A stretch of DNA of 64,000 bases from NCBI GenBank assembly GCA_024693065.1, contig JAILLP010000011.1, positions 124,001 through 188,000 on the forward strand. Direction: 5' to 3'. Made by a program: the position numbers and the translations under genes. Below, piece after piece: positions 61,991 to 64,000 of this stretch. Every line of letters begins with the position of its first letter. The first letter of the stretch is position 1. A model generated the notes under the pieces. That model ran no database searches, was not told the origin of the DNA, and was given only the letters and a program-made list of their open reading frames with translations. This stretch comes from Paludibacteraceae bacterium. Lineage in GTDB: Bacteria; Bacteroidota; Bacteroidia; Bacteroidales; Paludibacteraceae.

Positions 61991-64000
61991 ATGTGGCGGT
62001 TATTCTCTCTGATAGTGTTTTGCTGGTGCTTCCCTTGGACGTGTTTGTCTGAAGGACATGTGGTGGTCGGTTCCGTGGTGGATGCCGAGGGCGGTCCATT
62101 GCCACAGGCTGATGTGGAGGAAAAACGCTTGGGGATAGGCACCTTTTGCGATGATGGAGGCCATTTCCAATTGGAGATCCCCCCCTCTGACACAATCCGC
62201 ATGGTTGAATTGCATTTTTCATTTGTGGGATACCACCCCTATGTTAAGGTTGTTCCTTTGGATCGGGATACTGTTTCTGTCCATGTCTCTTTGAAAGATA
62301 AGTCGGATTTGATAGATCAGGTGGATGTCGTTGGTGTCGTTAAGCAGGAGACTTTCGTCGAAAAACTTAATGTGGATGTGGCGAAATCTATCCCTGATGT
62401 GAGTGGTGACGCTATAAACAGTATGATTTCCTCGTTCTCCGGTGTTTCGTCCACCAATGAGCTGAGTTCGCAGTATTCTGTGCGAGGAGGAAATTATGAC
62501 GAGAATTGTGTCTATGTTAACTCCATTGAGGTTTACCGCCCTTTGCTGATACGGAGTGGCGAGCAGGAAGGCCTTAGTTTTGTGAATTCGGATATGGTGG
62601 AGTCTGTCGCCTTCTCTTCTGGCGGGTTCTCTCCTGAGTACGGGGACAAGATGTCATCCGTGTTGGATATAAAATACAAGACTCCGACGACTTTCGAAGG
62701 GTCTGCTTCTATCAGTTTTTTGGGTGCCTCCGCATATGTTGGAAGTTCTTCCAAACGATTTTCGCAGATGCATGGTTTCCGATACAAGACATCCTCCTAT
62801 TTGCTTAATACGTTGGAGACGGAGGGTGAATATAATCCGAGGTTCCTGGATTATCAGACCCACATGACGCTGCGAGTCTCGCCTAGGAGTAAACTATCCT
62901 TCTTGGGTAATCTCTCAAGGAACAGGTATGAATTTGTTCCTAAGATGCGCAGTACCAACATCTGTACGATGGCGGACATGGGGAATGCCAAGACGGTAGA
63001 ATTCCACTTTGAAGGGCAGGAGATGGATTTGTTCTCCACTATGTCGGGTGCTCTGACATTCTCGTTTGCCCCGAAATCTTCCCTCTCCCTAGATTTTATT
63101 GGTTCGTCTTTCCGTTCCATGGAGCGTGTCTCGTATGATATCGCTAGTGCCTATTGGATTGGCGCTTTGGGTACGAAAGCGTGGGGAAGCGAGATGAATG
63201 ATGGTGTGGGAACTTTCCATGAATATTCGAGAAATACGTTTGACGGGACGGTCTCGAATCTCTCTCATATCGGTACTTTGAAGTTGAGGAAAAATACGAT
63301 TAAGTGGGGACTTTCATACCAACTCGAAAACATGGGGGAGTCTGTGAACGAGTGGGAGATGCGGGACTCCGCAGGTTATTCCTTGCCGATCAATCCAGAC
63401 AAACTGATTTTGTATAAGAGCCTATATGCGGATGTGAGTGAGATTTCTCACCGGTTCTCCGGTTTCGCGCAAAATGCCTACACGTTACGTTCATCTGCGG
63501 GTCGGATTGTCCTTTTGGGCGGTGTCAGGTTCTCCTATTGGAGTTTTAATGAGCAACTGTGTGTCAGTCCCCGCGCATCTATGGCCTGGTTCCCGAACAA
63601 AAGTTCATGGGCCTTCCGTTTTGCCACGGGTATTTACCATCAGGCGATGCTTTTCAAGGAGGTGAAGAAAATCATGGAGGAGGATGGCAATCGCATCGTC
63701 TATTTGAATCGGGATGTGAAATCCCCGCGTTCTTCCCAAATTATTTTAGCTTCGGACTATTATTTCAAGAAGTGGGGCCGCCCCTTTAAACTGACGGGTG
63801 AATTATATTACAAATACATAGACAGGATCATCCCTTATCAGGTGGATAATATGAAAATCACTTATCGGGGTGAGAATTGTGCGGATGGCTTCTCCTTTGG
63901 TGGAGATGTTAAATTGTTTGGCGAATTTGTGCCTGGGACAGATTCCTGGATTTCCATTTCCCTAATGAACACCAAAGAGAATGTGTATGGGGATGGGCGA
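61991..64000 (+). CDS. TonB-dependent receptor with N-terminal regulatory-like domain, cut by right edge
   Basis: The frame is open from the ATG at 61991 to the window end (670 codons), so the C-terminus is missing. A signal peptide ends near residue 20 (PWTCLSEG). Residues about 22-105 form a carboxypeptidase-regulatory-like domain (GSVVDAEGGPLPQADVEEK, GHFQLEIP, VGYHPYVKV). Residues about 115-230 form the plug, with VSGDAINSMISSFSGVSSTNELSSQYSVRGGNYDENCVYVN reduced here to its landmarks QYSVRGG and YDENCVYVN. The rest is strands of a 22-strand barrel. Such proteins import large nutrients or act with surface lipoproteins; the substrate is unknown. No SusD-like gene is visible in the window. 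Confidence 0.88.
   Translation, partial: MWRLFSLIVFCWCFPWTCLSEGHVVVGSVVDAEGGPLPQADVEEKRLGIGTFCDDGGHFQLEIPPSDTIRMVELHFSFVGYHPYVKVVPLDRDTVSVHVSLKDKSDLIDQVDVVGVVKQETFVEKLNVDVAKSIPDVSGDAINSMISSFSGVSSTNELSSQYSVRGGNYDENCVYVNSIEVYRPLLIRSGEQEGLSFVNSDMVESVAFSSGGFSPEYGDKMSSVLDIKYKTPTTFEGSASISFLGASAYVGSSSKRFSQMHGFRYKTSSYLLNTLETEGEYNPRFLDYQTHMTLRVSPRSKLSFLGNLSRNRYEFVPKMRSTNICTMADMGNAKTVEFHFEGQEMDLFSTMSGALTFSFAPKSSLSLDFIGSSFRSMERVSYDIASAYWIGALGTKAWGSEMNDGVGTFHEYSRNTFDGTVSNLSHIGTLKLRKNTIKWGLSYQLENMGESVNEWEMRDSAGYSLPINPDKLILYKSLYADVSEISHRFSGFAQNAYTLRSSAGRIVLLGGVRFSYWSFNEQLCVSPRASMAWFPNKSSWAFRFATGIYHQAMLFKEVKKIMEEDGNRIVYLNRDVKSPRSSQIILASDYYFKKWGRPFKLTGELYYKYIDRIIPYQVDNMKITYRGENCADGFSFGGDVKLFGEFVPGTDSWISISLMNTKENVYGDGR

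Overview
The window is chromosomal DNA from a member of the Bacteroidetes, most likely order Bacteroidales. The evidence is a porP-porK-porL-porM-porN type IX secretion (T9SS) operon, lipoproteins with acidic residues just after the lipobox cysteine, repeated Bacteroidetes-type -7 promoter elements (TAnnTTTG), a MetH without an activation domain, and a SusC/TonB-type receptor with an N-terminal carboxypeptidase-regulatory-like domain. I cannot name the genus. I saw no rRNA, insertion sequence, prophage or CRISPR array.

Layout. 1-5.5 kb: the 3' part of a YfhO-family membrane protein, trpS (minus), a VanZ-like protein with a glycosyltransferase 2 gene, and an unidentified acidic protein. 5.9-31.5 kb: five large, closely spaced plus-strand genes for exported proteins. 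They encode a 4946-residue right-handed beta-helix protein with SprB-like C-terminal repeats, an outer-membrane beta-barrel, a TANFOR-domain protein with a metalloprotease motif and a second His/Asp motif, a 953-residue beta-rich protein of unknown family, and a fibronectin-type-III protein. 31.6-42.2 kb: a small membrane protein, metH (minus), an array of FISUMP-like lipoproteins (three intact copies and one deletion remnant) interrupted by an acyltransferase gene, a second glycosyltransferase 2, and a small cytoplasmic protein. 42.2-46.8 kb: a membrane-anchored protein of unknown function, tRNA-Gly(CCC) and tRNA-Gln(TTG) separated by a 45-bp-period repeat, tyrS, efp, a SAM-dependent methyltransferase and a DUF2795 protein. 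47-52.8 kb: the T9SS core operon. 52.9-64 kb: leuS, rplS, then an envelope-assembly operon of two parvulin-type foldases, a foldase-like lipoprotein, an OstA-like protein and a TonB-dependent receptor cut by the right edge.

How it fits together. The T9SS genes supply an export route that could carry the five-gene locus products to the surface, because the giant protein ends in SprB-like repeats. SurA-like foldases and the OstA-like protein serve outer-membrane assembly. The most unusual part is the five-gene locus: the giant protein contains a recent ~2-kb tandem internal duplication, and the TANFOR protein carries an AT-rich C-terminal region that looks like an effector. These functional links are inference from family resemblance and gene order.
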